From: Opitutales bacterium
Lineage (GTDB): Bacteria; Verrucomicrobiota; Verrucomicrobiia; Opitutales; Seribacteraceae
DNA length: 64,000 bases
NCBI GenBank assembly: GCA_028101545.1
Contig: JAOHKZ010000001.1
Coordinates: 1 to 64,000, forward strand
Reading direction: 5' to 3'
In this document: piece after piece, positions 37,350 through 45,950 of the stretch
Layout: each line of letters begins with the position of its first letter
How positions within the stretch are numbered: position 1 is the stretch's first letter
The notes under the pieces: generated by a model
The model's database searches: none
What the model saw: the letters and a program-made list of their open reading frames with translations, nothing else
Told to the model about the DNA's origin: nothing
Translations under genes and position numbers: made by a program

Positions 37350-40300
37350 TTAACTTTCAATAAACTCTTCTTTGAGCTGAATTGGCAATATTTCTGCCAT
37401 TTCCCATGTAACGTTCATCGGTTCAGCTCCAGTATGCCCTTTGTAGGATAGTTGACCAAGGTATACGAAGGGCGCGGCTTTTTTGCCTGCCATCTTGTGC
37501 TTTCTAACAAATAGGTGAACATCGCTGTTATCTTTTGCATGATTAATAATTCGTAATCCGGAATTATTTTGTGCAGATGAGCGGTTCTGGCTCTGCCAGT
37601 GAAAAGTTTGTGAATCGATGAAATAGTCGTGGTAGCGGTGTTCTTTACCGTGATTTCTTTTGTTTATGGTGACGAGTAAAATTTGTTTGTTTATCGCTTT
37701 GGGGCATACATGACCTTGTTCCCAAAGGCCTTTGTTAAATTCTAAACCAAATAATGGTGGGATTTCCTCGCGCATGTAGCGTTGGTGCAAATATAGATCA
37801 AAGGGGTTTATGATTTCCTTGAAGCGTGCACGGGTACGCATGTTTTCATTTGCCTGAATAGTTTCGTACTCTGGGTTGAGGGCAATTAAGTCGTATTGGC
37901 CAGGTCCTGTCTTGCTGACTTTGCGGAGTAGGTACTGGTCACCTCCAGATTCGGAGTCTGTTTCTATGGCAACGATTTGATTGTTTAAACTGCCAGCAGA
38001 TTGCGTACTGATGTTTTCAAATAGTAGATGGTCGCCATCGCAAATTGGATTGGTACCGCCGTTCATGGAGTTGCCTTTTGCTCGGGCAATGAAGTGGATA
38101 GCTGGGTTGAGTTTGCCGTATTTAACTGGTAGCTGGGTTAGTTCGATCGATTCGCGTTCATGCGGGCTTTCGGCAAAGAATCCACAAGCAATTTGTAGGT
38201 TGGTGAAATAGGGAATTTCTGAGCCTTGTTCTGTGTCAGGAAGTTCGGACGGCGTAGAGCTTGGTTCTTGGTTACTTCGAGATTCGTAATTGAGATAGCG
38301 GAAGTTGACTAATTCTTGAGTGAGTTCATTGAGTGATTCGACGTCACTTGCTTGTACATTTTGATGATATTGAAATGAATTACCTTCTTGGGTGAAGTAT
38401 TTGGGCCTGTTTTCAGAGTGCTTGCCTAACCATGCGTGAACGGGGTTTCGTTTCCAGTAGGATATCCAGGCTTTTTCTGTTTTTGGATCTTGGTTAATAG
38501 AGGAAAAGAATTCTTGGGGAATGTCGCCCGCAAGTTGGGTTCTTCGTTTGAGGGTATGCCAAGACTTTATCGATAGCGTATCTAGGTCGACCGGTGTTGT
38601 GAATCCATCGAGGTCGAGGAAGGTTTCCATTAGAACGAGTTTAAATGATTTTGACAGTGATGTAATTTCAAGTTCTTGGAGGAATTCTCCGTGTTCTTTT
38701 GCGACCAATTCAGTATCAGGTTCTAAATCTTTTTCGCTAATGAGTAGGTTGATCCAACTTCCATATTCTTTTTTGATTTGCACGAGGGAACCACCCGCGA
38801 GATAAAACTCCGAAGCGGTAGGCCGCCTGCCGAGTGATTCTTTTAATGATCGGTAGGTATCGAGGTGAGTATCAATTTTGGTTTGGATTAATTTCTCTAA
38901 GAATTCAATCGCTTCTAAATCGTAGTTTACATAGCAACCATCCGCTAATTTGATTGAGCCTTCGCGGATCTGTTTGATGAATTTTTTACGGTCTTGATTG
39001 GTTACACCGATTTGGAAGAGGGCTTCGGCTTTTTTGAAAAAGCTAATGTGGTTGCCGATTAAATCGAGAACGACGAGTTTTTCTTTCCCGCTTTCTTTTG
39101 CTTGCCTGAGCCCGCGTCCAAGTTGTTGAAGGAAGATGATTTTGGACTCGGTGGGTCGAAGCATTAAGACGGTGTCAATTTTGGGCAGATCGACTCCTTC
39201 GTTAAATAGGTCGACGGAAAATATTACTTCAATTTCGCCACGGTTTAGTTGATCCAGTGCTTCATTTCGGCGGAGTTTTGATTCACTGTGAATGGATGCA
39301 CATCGAATATTTTTCCGGTTGAAAAAATCTGCCATGAAATCGGCGTGTTTAATCGAAATGCAAAATGCGAGTGTTCGGTTTTGTTTACGCTGTGACCAAT
39401 TTTGGAAAGCATGTTCAGCACGGGCTTCGGTGGCTAATTGGTTTTGGAGTTCTTCGGGGTCAAATTTTCCGTTTCGCCATGAGATTTCTTGGTAATCGAC
39501 TTCGATATCTGCAATGCCAAAATAAGTAAAGGGGCAGAGGACAGATTGATTGATCGCTTTGACCATGCCGTTTTCAAAAACTAAGTTGTTATCGCACAGA
39601 GAGAGAATATCAGCTTGGTCAGTCCGTTCTGGAGTAGCGGTAAGGCCTAATAAGAATTTTGGAGTGAAGCCTGATAGCAGTCGTTTATAACTAGAAGCCC
39701 CCGCGTGGTGAAATTCATCGACTATAATGTAGTCGAAGTAAGTTTCGTAAAATTTATCCAGGTGAGTTTGTCGACCCAAGGTTTGAATGGATGCAAAGAG
39801 TATATCTACATTTTTATCTTTCTGGGTGCCGGTATATTTACCAACTTTAGCATCTTCGAATATTCGAACAAAAGTTTCCTCTGCTTGGGAGAGGATTTCC
39901 TCGCGGTGGGCAACAAATAGAATTTTTTTCGCTCTGGTTTCTAAGCAGTCAAAAGCGGCAAGCCAGGTTTTGCCGGTACCGGTTGCCATGACGACTAAAC
40001 CACGTGCATTTCCTTCAATGCGACACTTCTTGAGGGCGAGTAATGCTTCTACCTGAATTGGATTGGGTTTAACGGGAGGTAGGCATTCTTTTTCTACTTC
40101 AACCCCGCTCTTTATTTTGTCCTGAGGAGTTTTTGATTCGTATTCATCGCGGTATATATCGATCCATTCATTTGATAAATGAACCGCTTGTGGATTTTCG
40201 AAGAGAACTTTGAACTTTGAGCAGATTTCCTGGAATGCACTTTGATTTTCAGATGAAGTAATTCTTAGGTTCCATTCTAACCCATGATTTAATGCGGAAT

Positions 40301-40679
40301 GGCTTATATTGCTAGAGCCTACATAAGCGACGCCATCTTTTGATGACCTGTCTTCACGGTGAACAAAAATATAGGACTTCATATGGAAAGCAGTATTTCC
40401 AGATTCATATATTTTAACCTGAGCCCCTTTTTCTTGTAGGATCATTAAAGCTCGGAGAGCTTTGGGCTCCGTTATGTGAAGATAACCACTAGTAATAATC
40501 CTGATTTTTACATCTGCTTCTAATGCGTCTTCAAGTGCAGGCTTAATAAGCTCTAGTCCAGATGATCGAATAAAGGAAACCGCAATATCAATCCGAGTTG
40601 CTTGATTGATAGCCGTAATCAGCTTAGGCAGGAAATGATCATCACCCCCAGTAACTAAGCTTTGCTCAGAAATGTTCAT
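37350..40679 (-). CDS. PLD-like nuclease + DEAD/DEAH helicase + S24 peptidase-like + DUF3427-like fusion
   Basis: FHMKSYIF...GVAYVGSSNISHSALNHGLEW (HxK PLD); VVMATGTGKTWLAAF; DEFHHAGASSYKRLL; QQLGRGLRQ; AKGNSMNGGTNPICDGDHLLF...YLLRKVSK (S24 Ser/Lys pattern); C-terminal VFVYLGQLSYKGHTG-type region. Confidence 0.85.
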   Translation of the reverse strand: MNISEQSLVTGGDDHFLPKLITAINQATRIDIAVSFIRSSGLELIKPALEDALEADVKIRIITSGYLHITEPKALRALMILQEKGAQVKIYESGNTAFHMKSYIFVHREDRSSKDGVAYVGSSNISHSALNHGLEWNLRITSSENQSAFQEICSKFKVLFENPQAVHLSNEWIDIYRDEYESKTPQDKIKSGVEVEKECLPPVKPNPIQVEALLALKKCRIEGNARGLVVMATGTGKTWLAAFDCLETRAKKILFVAHREEILSQAEETFVRIFEDAKVGKYTGTQKDKNVDILFASIQTLGRQTHLDKFYETYFDYIIVDEFHHAGASSYKRLLSGFTPKFLLGLTATPERTDQADILSLCDNNLVFENGMVKAINQSVLCPFTYFGIADIEVDYQEISWRNGKFDPEELQNQLATEARAEHAFQNWSQRKQNRTLAFCISIKHADFMADFFNRKNIRCASIHSESKLRRNEALDQLNRGEIEVIFSVDLFNEGVDLPKIDTVLMLRPTESKIIFLQQLGRGLRQAKESGKEKLVVLDLIGNHISFFKKAEALFQIGVTNQDRKKFIKQIREGSIKLADGCYVNYDLEAIEFLEKLIQTKIDTHLDTYRSLKESLGRRPTASEFYLAGGSLVQIKKEYGSWINLLISEKDLEPDTELVAKEHGEFLQELEITSLSKSFKLVLMETFLDLDGFTTPVDLDTLSIKSWHTLKRRTQLAGDIPQEFFSSINQDPKTEKAWISYWKRNPVHAWLGKHSENRPKYFTQEGNSFQYHQNVQASDVESLNELTQELVNFRYLNYESRSNQEPSSTPSELPDTEQGSEIPYFTNLQIACGFFAESPHERESIELTQLPVKYGKLNPAIHFIARAKGNSMNGGTNPICDGDHLLFENISTQSAGSLNNQIVAIETDSESGGDQYLLRKVSKTGPGQYDLIALNPEYETIQANENMRTRARFKEIINPFDLYLHQRYMREEIPPLFGLEFNKGLWEQGHVCPKAINKQILLVTINKRNHGKEHRYHDYFIDSQTFHWQSQNRSSAQNNSGLRIINHAKDNSDVHLFVRKHKMAGKKAAPFVYLGQLSYKGHTGAEPMNVTWEMAEILPIQLKEEFIES

Positions 40680-40776
40680 GAAAGAAATCGATTAAAAGGC
40701 TTTTGAGTAAAATTAAACATGCGATCGTATTAAAATAACGACCATGAAAGTTATATAAATCGACTGCAATTCGATT

Positions 40777-41166
40777 CTAGTTTTCTTCTGTCCAAAAGCA
40801 CCAGCCATAGGGGAGGCAGTTCAATCGGTTGCCGAGGAGACGGAGGTGTTGCCAGTCGGATTGGATGGTCCAGGTTTTTCTTTCTTTAAAGGGATAGGGG
40901 TAGTGCGGGAGGTGGTGGGTTTTGATTTTCCATAGTTCGGCGATGAATCCATTTTCATTTACTTCGACATCGAATAAAAAGGCAGAGACCAATATGTGGT
41001 CGTTATAGAGGGTTTTCTGTTCTTCCAAGCTGCTCAGGTAGGGACTGAGGGCTTCGCGTTTGATGGCGGCCAATTTGGGATCACCCGGGGAGAATTTGGC
41101 AAGTGGGTCAATGTATTCAGGATAGAGGTTTTTATATTTTTGGGAGAGTGCAGGAAGGCTGAGCAT
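40777..41166 (-). CDS. Hypothetical protein
   Basis: ORF with initiating ATG; no recognised domain. Confidence 0.4.
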   Translation of the reverse strand: MLSLPALSQKYKNLYPEYIDPLAKFSPGDPKLAAIKREALSPYLSSLEEQKTLYNDHILVSAFLFDVEVNENGFIAELWKIKTHHLPHYPYPFKERKTWTIQSDWQHLRLLGNRLNCLPYGWCFWTEEN

Positions 41167-41428
41167 AGGCAGGTGATTGGTTGTATTTTAAATTAAGGAT
41201 AAATGACGGCGATTTATTATACATACCTGTCAACCCCTTCACTTTTTTCAGGCTTCTGGGTTAATTTCTATGATCTTTTATTATCGATCGATAAGATCTG
41301 TGTGCAGGTAAAGTCCTTACTGAATCTAGTGATTACGCTTGGTCAATAAGACTTGAGGTTAGACAATATAAGTTTTAAGTTTAGAACAATAACTTGCATT
41401 TGTATTACGTTTGTCATACATTTATGGG

Positions 41429-41689
41429 ATGAGTAAATCTTCTATGGTACAGGCACGAATGGAGCCAGAATTAAAGGCCAGTGCAGAGTCGATATTTAGT
41501 GAGCTTGGGCTGAATTCTGCCCAGGCGATCACTATCTTTTATAAACAGGTGGAACTTAGTGGTGGGTTGCCTTTCAAGGTCGTCGTACCCAATGAGAAAA
41601 CCCGAAAGACTTTTCAACAAACTGATGAGAGGAAGGATTTGATCGTCTGTGAGGATGCCGGAGATATGTTTAAGAAACTGGGCTTATGA
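41429..41689 (+). CDS. RelB/DinJ-family antitoxin
   Basis: MVQARMEPELKASAESIFSELGLNSAQAITIFYKQVELSGGLPF; start moved to internal Met. Confidence 0.88.
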   Translation: MSKSSMVQARMEPELKASAESIFSELGLNSAQAITIFYKQVELSGGLPFKVVVPNEKTRKTFQQTDERKDLIVCEDAGDMFKKLGL

Positions 41690-41955
41690 GCCTGGTTCCC
41701 ATTTATACCAAGCAATTTGAAAAAGACCTCAAGCGTTCTCTTAAACGAAATAAGAGAGTGGAGAAATTTAAGTTGGTGGCGGAGGCTTTGATTGAGGGGC
41801 AGGAATTGGACCCGATTCATCGAGATCACAAATTGATCGGTAATTTTATTGGACGCCGGGAATGTCATCTGGAATCCGATTGGTTATTGATTTATAAACT
41901 TGAAAAAGGAAGGGTAATTTTTGAAAGAATGGGTACCCACTCCGATTTATTCTAA
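41686..41955 (+). CDS. YafQ-family (RelE superfamily) mRNA interferase toxin
   Basis: YTKQFEKDLKRSLKRNKRVEKF...LDPIHRDHKLIGNFIGRRECHLESDWLLIYK; ATGA overlap with antitoxin. Confidence 0.9.
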   Translation: MSLVPIYTKQFEKDLKRSLKRNKRVEKFKLVAEALIEGQELDPIHRDHKLIGNFIGRRECHLESDWLLIYKLEKGRVIFERMGTHSDLF

Positions 41956-42183
41956 AAGTTTAAGCCGGTGTGCAAGATGCCTTGTTTAGAGGCAGAGATA
42001 ATTTTGTTTGATCGATAATATTTACCGGTCAATTAAAACTTTTTTCAGGTGGAGTCCCATTGTTTAAGGGGTACTTGAAAGTTTTTTAACGAATTACTTG
42101 AATTCGAAAAAATGTGTGGTACCTTGTGCGTTCGCTCATTTTAGTGCGTGGTGGAATATGACATAAAAAGTTTGTTCGTAGGC

Positions 42184-42212
42184 TTGACGTTAAGTAAGTA
42201 CTTACTTACAAT
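42184..42212 (+). promoter_or_regulatory. Predicted sigma70-type promoter TTGACG-17-TACAAT with 18-bp perfect palindrome TAAGTAAGTACTTACTTA at 42191-42208
   Basis: Read directly from sequence; lies 48 nt upstream of the first gene of the 42260-45745 operon. Confidence 0.75.
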
Positions 42213-42259
42213 TTTGGGTTCGAACAGAAAAATTAGAACAAGAAAGGAAGACGAATAGT

Positions 42260-43144
42260 ATGGAGAATGAAGAGGGAAAGAAGGGTATGTTTCGGGCATA
42301 TCAGGTGGCGCAGGAGATGATTAAGGATCGACTGGAGGATGTGGATGAAGAGGCAGCGAAGGAGATGGGCGAGGTGGCTGGAAATGAGGTGATTGTAGCC
42401 CGCGGGGCTTACGACTTTATTGAACGGGTTTTTAGTAAGATGGATATGCCTCATAAGGTGGTGGATCCATCCGCTTTTGAGGCGTTTGGGCCGTCGCCCG
42501 AACAGATCGTTTTTCTGAATTGTCCGGGTAAGGTGGATAAGGAGGGGGTGCGTAATTTAAGAAATTTTGTGGAGAAGGGTGGCTTTCTTTTTACCACCGA
42601 CTGGGCTTTGAAGCATGTGATTGAACCGGGTTTCCCTGGGACTTTACGCTATAATGGCAGAGCTACCGGGGATGAGGTTGTTCGTGTCGAAATTGATGCG
42701 AAGGAGGATGCATTCCTAAAATCCCTGATCGGGGAGGGGGATGATCCGCAATGGTGGATTGAGGGTTCGAGTTATCCGATTGAAATTTTGGATCCGAATA
42801 ATGTGGAGGTTCTGGTTCGTTCGAAGGAGGTGAAGGAAAAGTACGGAGAGAGCCCGGTTTTTACCTCGTTTAATTATGGGAAGGGGAAGGTGTATCATAT
42901 GATTTCCCATTTTTACCTGCAGCGTACCGAGACCCGGACGGAGAGGCATAGGCGGACGGGATCGGATTATATGGAGGAGAAGTTAAGGATGAATTCGGCC
43001 AGGCGGGCGAAGTATCGGAGAATGGGGGTGGATCGTTCATCCCTGGGTGAGGTGGAGGCGGCTTATTCAAGTTCTGCCTTGATGGGAAAGGTAATGTATG
43101 AAAAATCGGTGAGCTTGAAAGAATTTAGAAACGACGAACTATAA
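42260..43144 (+). CDS. GATase1/ThuA-like fold protein of unknown function
   Basis: QIVFLNCPGKVDKEGVRNLRNFVEKGGFLFTTDWALKHVIEPGFPGTL...SPVFTSFNYGKGKVYHMISHFYLQ; resembles GATase-like 'FVxxGGFLF' proteins. Confidence 0.55.
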   Translation: MENEEGKKGMFRAYQVAQEMIKDRLEDVDEEAAKEMGEVAGNEVIVARGAYDFIERVFSKMDMPHKVVDPSAFEAFGPSPEQIVFLNCPGKVDKEGVRNLRNFVEKGGFLFTTDWALKHVIEPGFPGTLRYNGRATGDEVVRVEIDAKEDAFLKSLIGEGDDPQWWIEGSSYPIEILDPNNVEVLVRSKEVKEKYGESPVFTSFNYGKGKVYHMISHFYLQRTETRTERHRRTGSDYMEEKLRMNSARRAKYRRMGVDRSSLGEVEAAYSSSALMGKVMYEKSVSLKEFRNDEL

Positions 43145-43581
43145 TGGGAAAACCGGATGATCAGATGCTCAATCGTGGAGCCAGGACTTACCTGGCTCAT
43201 GCGGTGAAGGCGGCTACCCATCCGGTTCGCAGAGAAATCCTGAAGTCTCTCAAGAAGGGCCCGCAAAGCACGGTCGATCTTGAGGGGGAATTGAAGGAGT
43301 CCCGTTATAATCTTTACCATCACCTGGATGTTTTATCATCTGCCGGGTTGGTAAAGGAGAGTTCTTCGAAGAGTGGAGGGAAGATCCGTCATTTTGCACT
43401 CAAGGAACCAAAGCGGCCGGAGTTGGCAGTTTTGCTTTTTGATGAGGCGGAATTGAATCAAGACCCCAAAAGCAGAGAGAATTTTCTCGATGCCCTTGAG
43501 ATGCTTGAAGGAAAACCCATCCCACATCGGGATAAGGTGGTATCGGCTGAGATTCAGCTCCGGTACCCCTGGTCAAAGTAA
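43144..43581 (+). CDS. ArsR-like winged-helix regulator
   Basis: VKAATHPVRREILKSLKKGPQSTVDLEGELKESRYNLYHHLDVLSSAGLVKE; ATG overlaps upstream TAA. Confidence 0.85.
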   Translation: MGKPDDQMLNRGARTYLAHAVKAATHPVRREILKSLKKGPQSTVDLEGELKESRYNLYHHLDVLSSAGLVKESSSKSGGKIRHFALKEPKRPELAVLLFDEAELNQDPKSRENFLDALEMLEGKPIPHRDKVVSAEIQLRYPWSK

Positions 43582-43745
43582 TTCTTTGCCTGGTTGACGG
43601 GGCCTTGTCCTGTCGGCGGCGATTCATCGTAAATAACCCCCATTTCGGGAACGGATTTTCTGGCTGCAGATAACAAGCAACACTTGGTTGCCTGGCAAAA
43701 AATTTAATTAATAAAAAACAAAATAGAGAAGGAAAAAAAAGAAGT

Positions 43746-45056
43746 ATGAGTATATTCACAACAAAGTTAGATTATAATAAAGTATTGGCGAATCAGGAGA
43801 ATGATGTTCACTTAGTTACCCGGATTGATGCCCCGAAATTGCAGTCGGATGAAAGAAAACCAGTGGCATTTACAATCTGTCTGGACCGGAGTAGTTCGAT
43901 GGCAATGGAAAGAAAATTTGATTATGCCTTGGAGGCCTGCGTGGGAGTGGTTAAAAATTTGAGGCCGGATGATCTGTTCTCCTTGGTTACTTTTGATAGT
44001 GAGGTGGAGGTGGTTCTTCCCTTGGAGAAAATTGAGGATAAACAAAGGGTATGTGAGATAATAAAAAGTTTATCCACCCGTGGAATGACATATTTGAGCG
44101 GAGGTTGGGAGCAGGCCAAGGACGAGTTACTTAAGGCAGCGCCCGGAATGTTAAAAAGGATGTTACTTCTAAGTGATGGTGTAGCAAACAGGGGGATTCG
44201 TGATCATCGGGAATTGATTACTTTGGTTGGGGACGGCTTACGCGATCATGGGATCCGTACTTCATGTCTCGGGTTCGGGGATCATTATCAGGAGGATTTA
44301 CTTTCTGATATGGCGACTCATTCGACGGGGAATTTTTACGATGTTGATTCGAAGGAAAAACTGCCAATCGTTTTTGCGGCTGAACTGGAGGGTGCACTTC
44401 GAATTTCAGTAGAAAATCTGCGTGTCCGCATTAAGACTGAGGAGCAGTGTGAGTCTTGGGATGACTTTGGAGGAATGAGAAAAACCATTCTCGATGATGG
44501 CCGAACAGAACTTTTGATTGGAGATTTGGTTTCGGAGGAGGTTCGTTCTTTTGCCCTCGAATTGAAGGTGCGCTCCGCTGATTCCGGCTCGATTGGGCGC
44601 TTGATCTCAATGGATTTTGTTTATGATCTTGTTGGGGAGGATGGATCGTTACCTACTTCGGAAGAGCGGATGATTGAAATTTCTTTTGTAAATAATCCGG
44701 AAGATGTGCAATTGGATGATACACTGCTTGCCATCATCACAACTCAACGGACATCCAGAACTATCAGAAAAGCCATTGAGAAAATTGACCAGGGTGAAGA
44801 AAGGGAAGCGATCGAATTTCTCAGAGGGGAGTTAAAGAAGCTGGAGGAGTTGGGAAAACCGGAGTTAATCGCGGACTCGGAGATGTTGATCCGTTCGACC
44901 ATAGAGAAAATTGAAATGGGATGGAGGCGAAGTAGGGGGCGTAAGTTCGCGCAGTACAGTTCCCGTTCCTATTCTAAGATGAGTTCATCGGAATACTGGT
45001 CTGCTGATGAATCATACAGTCCATCCTTTAAGGGAACTAATGACGACGAGTTATGA
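43746..45056 (+). CDS. von Willebrand factor A domain protein
   Basis: PVAFTICLDRSSSMAMERKFDYALEA (MIDAS DxSxS); RMLLLSDGVANRG. Confidence 0.92.
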   Translation: MSIFTTKLDYNKVLANQENDVHLVTRIDAPKLQSDERKPVAFTICLDRSSSMAMERKFDYALEACVGVVKNLRPDDLFSLVTFDSEVEVVLPLEKIEDKQRVCEIIKSLSTRGMTYLSGGWEQAKDELLKAAPGMLKRMLLLSDGVANRGIRDHRELITLVGDGLRDHGIRTSCLGFGDHYQEDLLSDMATHSTGNFYDVDSKEKLPIVFAAELEGALRISVENLRVRIKTEEQCESWDDFGGMRKTILDDGRTELLIGDLVSEEVRSFALELKVRSADSGSIGRLISMDFVYDLVGEDGSLPTSEERMIEISFVNNPEDVQLDDTLLAIITTQRTSRTIRKAIEKIDQGEEREAIEFLRGELKKLEELGKPELIADSEMLIRSTIEKIEMGWRRSRGRKFAQYSSRSYSKMSSSEYWSADESYSPSFKGTNDDEL

Positions 45057-45745
45057 TGGTTAACCGATTAAAGAAAAAACTTCACAAGTTAAAGGATCCA
45101 CAACTTGAATTGCCCTTTAATGGGATTGGTGTGAAGCCACAGTTCGAGGTGAAAATATTTGGGACGAAACAAAATAATTTACAGTTTTCTGTGCTCGAAG
45201 ACGGTAGTCGATCCCAGTTGTACTCGATGACTGCATTCGTAAAAGATGATCATTTATATCTCGGATATTATGGAGATAATCATTGCTGGTATCCCGACGG
45301 AAAATTGAAGGGGGTTTCTCACTTTTCTAAGGGTAGACAACACGGTAAGCAGATTACTTGGTATCCGGACGGGAGCTTACGTAGGAGTTGGTACTGGCAC
45401 TATGGAGAATTTCATGGTCGCTGGATGGAATGGTATGAAAATGGAGTCACTTCGTTCCAGGGACATTATCGATTTGGTAAGAAGCATGGCAAGTGGTGGC
45501 AGTGGTACGAGAATGGAAGGATGGCGGTGGCAGGAGATTTCCTGGATGGATATGCCCTGGATCTAACGGTATGGAAACCAGATGGTACGCTCTGTCCAGA
45601 GTCCGGCGTGACTGCCGGTTTTGGATACTGGTTAAGTTATGAAGAGAACGGTGAGCTAAAAGACCGAACGGAAATTTCGAATGGAGAAATTGTTTACGAC
45701 TTACCGGATGAAGACGAAGATATAGACGACGAATCTGATAGCTGA
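45053..45745 (+). CDS. MORN_2/YwqK-like repeat protein
   Basis: WYPDGKLKGVSHFSKGRQHGKQITWYPDGSLRRSWYWHYGEFHGRWMEWYENGVTSFQGHYRFGKKHGKWWQWYENGRM; ATGA overlap with vWA gene. Confidence 0.88.
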   Translation: MMVNRLKKKLHKLKDPQLELPFNGIGVKPQFEVKIFGTKQNNLQFSVLEDGSRSQLYSMTAFVKDDHLYLGYYGDNHCWYPDGKLKGVSHFSKGRQHGKQITWYPDGSLRRSWYWHYGEFHGRWMEWYENGVTSFQGHYRFGKKHGKWWQWYENGRMAVAGDFLDGYALDLTVWKPDGTLCPESGVTAGFGYWLSYEENGELKDRTEISNGEIVYDLPDEDEDIDDESDS

Positions 45746-45950
45746 TTGATTGTGCCTTGAATTATTATCAGAGTCTAATTTAGGGGTAGTGCCTAGATTA
45801 TTAATTTCAGTGGAATAAATGAGTTTTGCAAAATTCATGAAATTATTTAATAAGTTGGGCTGTTTTTTTTAATATTTAGCTTTATTTCATTCACTTGCCC
45901 TTTCAATTACGATGATGCGGTCGGGCATGGTAACTATATAGTTTTTTCTG

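Noticed and set aside
22911-40679. Integrase/transposase expected for the island
   Set aside because: No ORF in the region shows tyrosine/serine recombinase or DDE motifs by eye; absence in this window does not exclude a trans-acting enzyme.
42211-42222. gggttcgaac segment resembling a tRNA T-loop
   Set aside because: No surrounding tRNA cloverleaf could be built; it lies in an operon leader.
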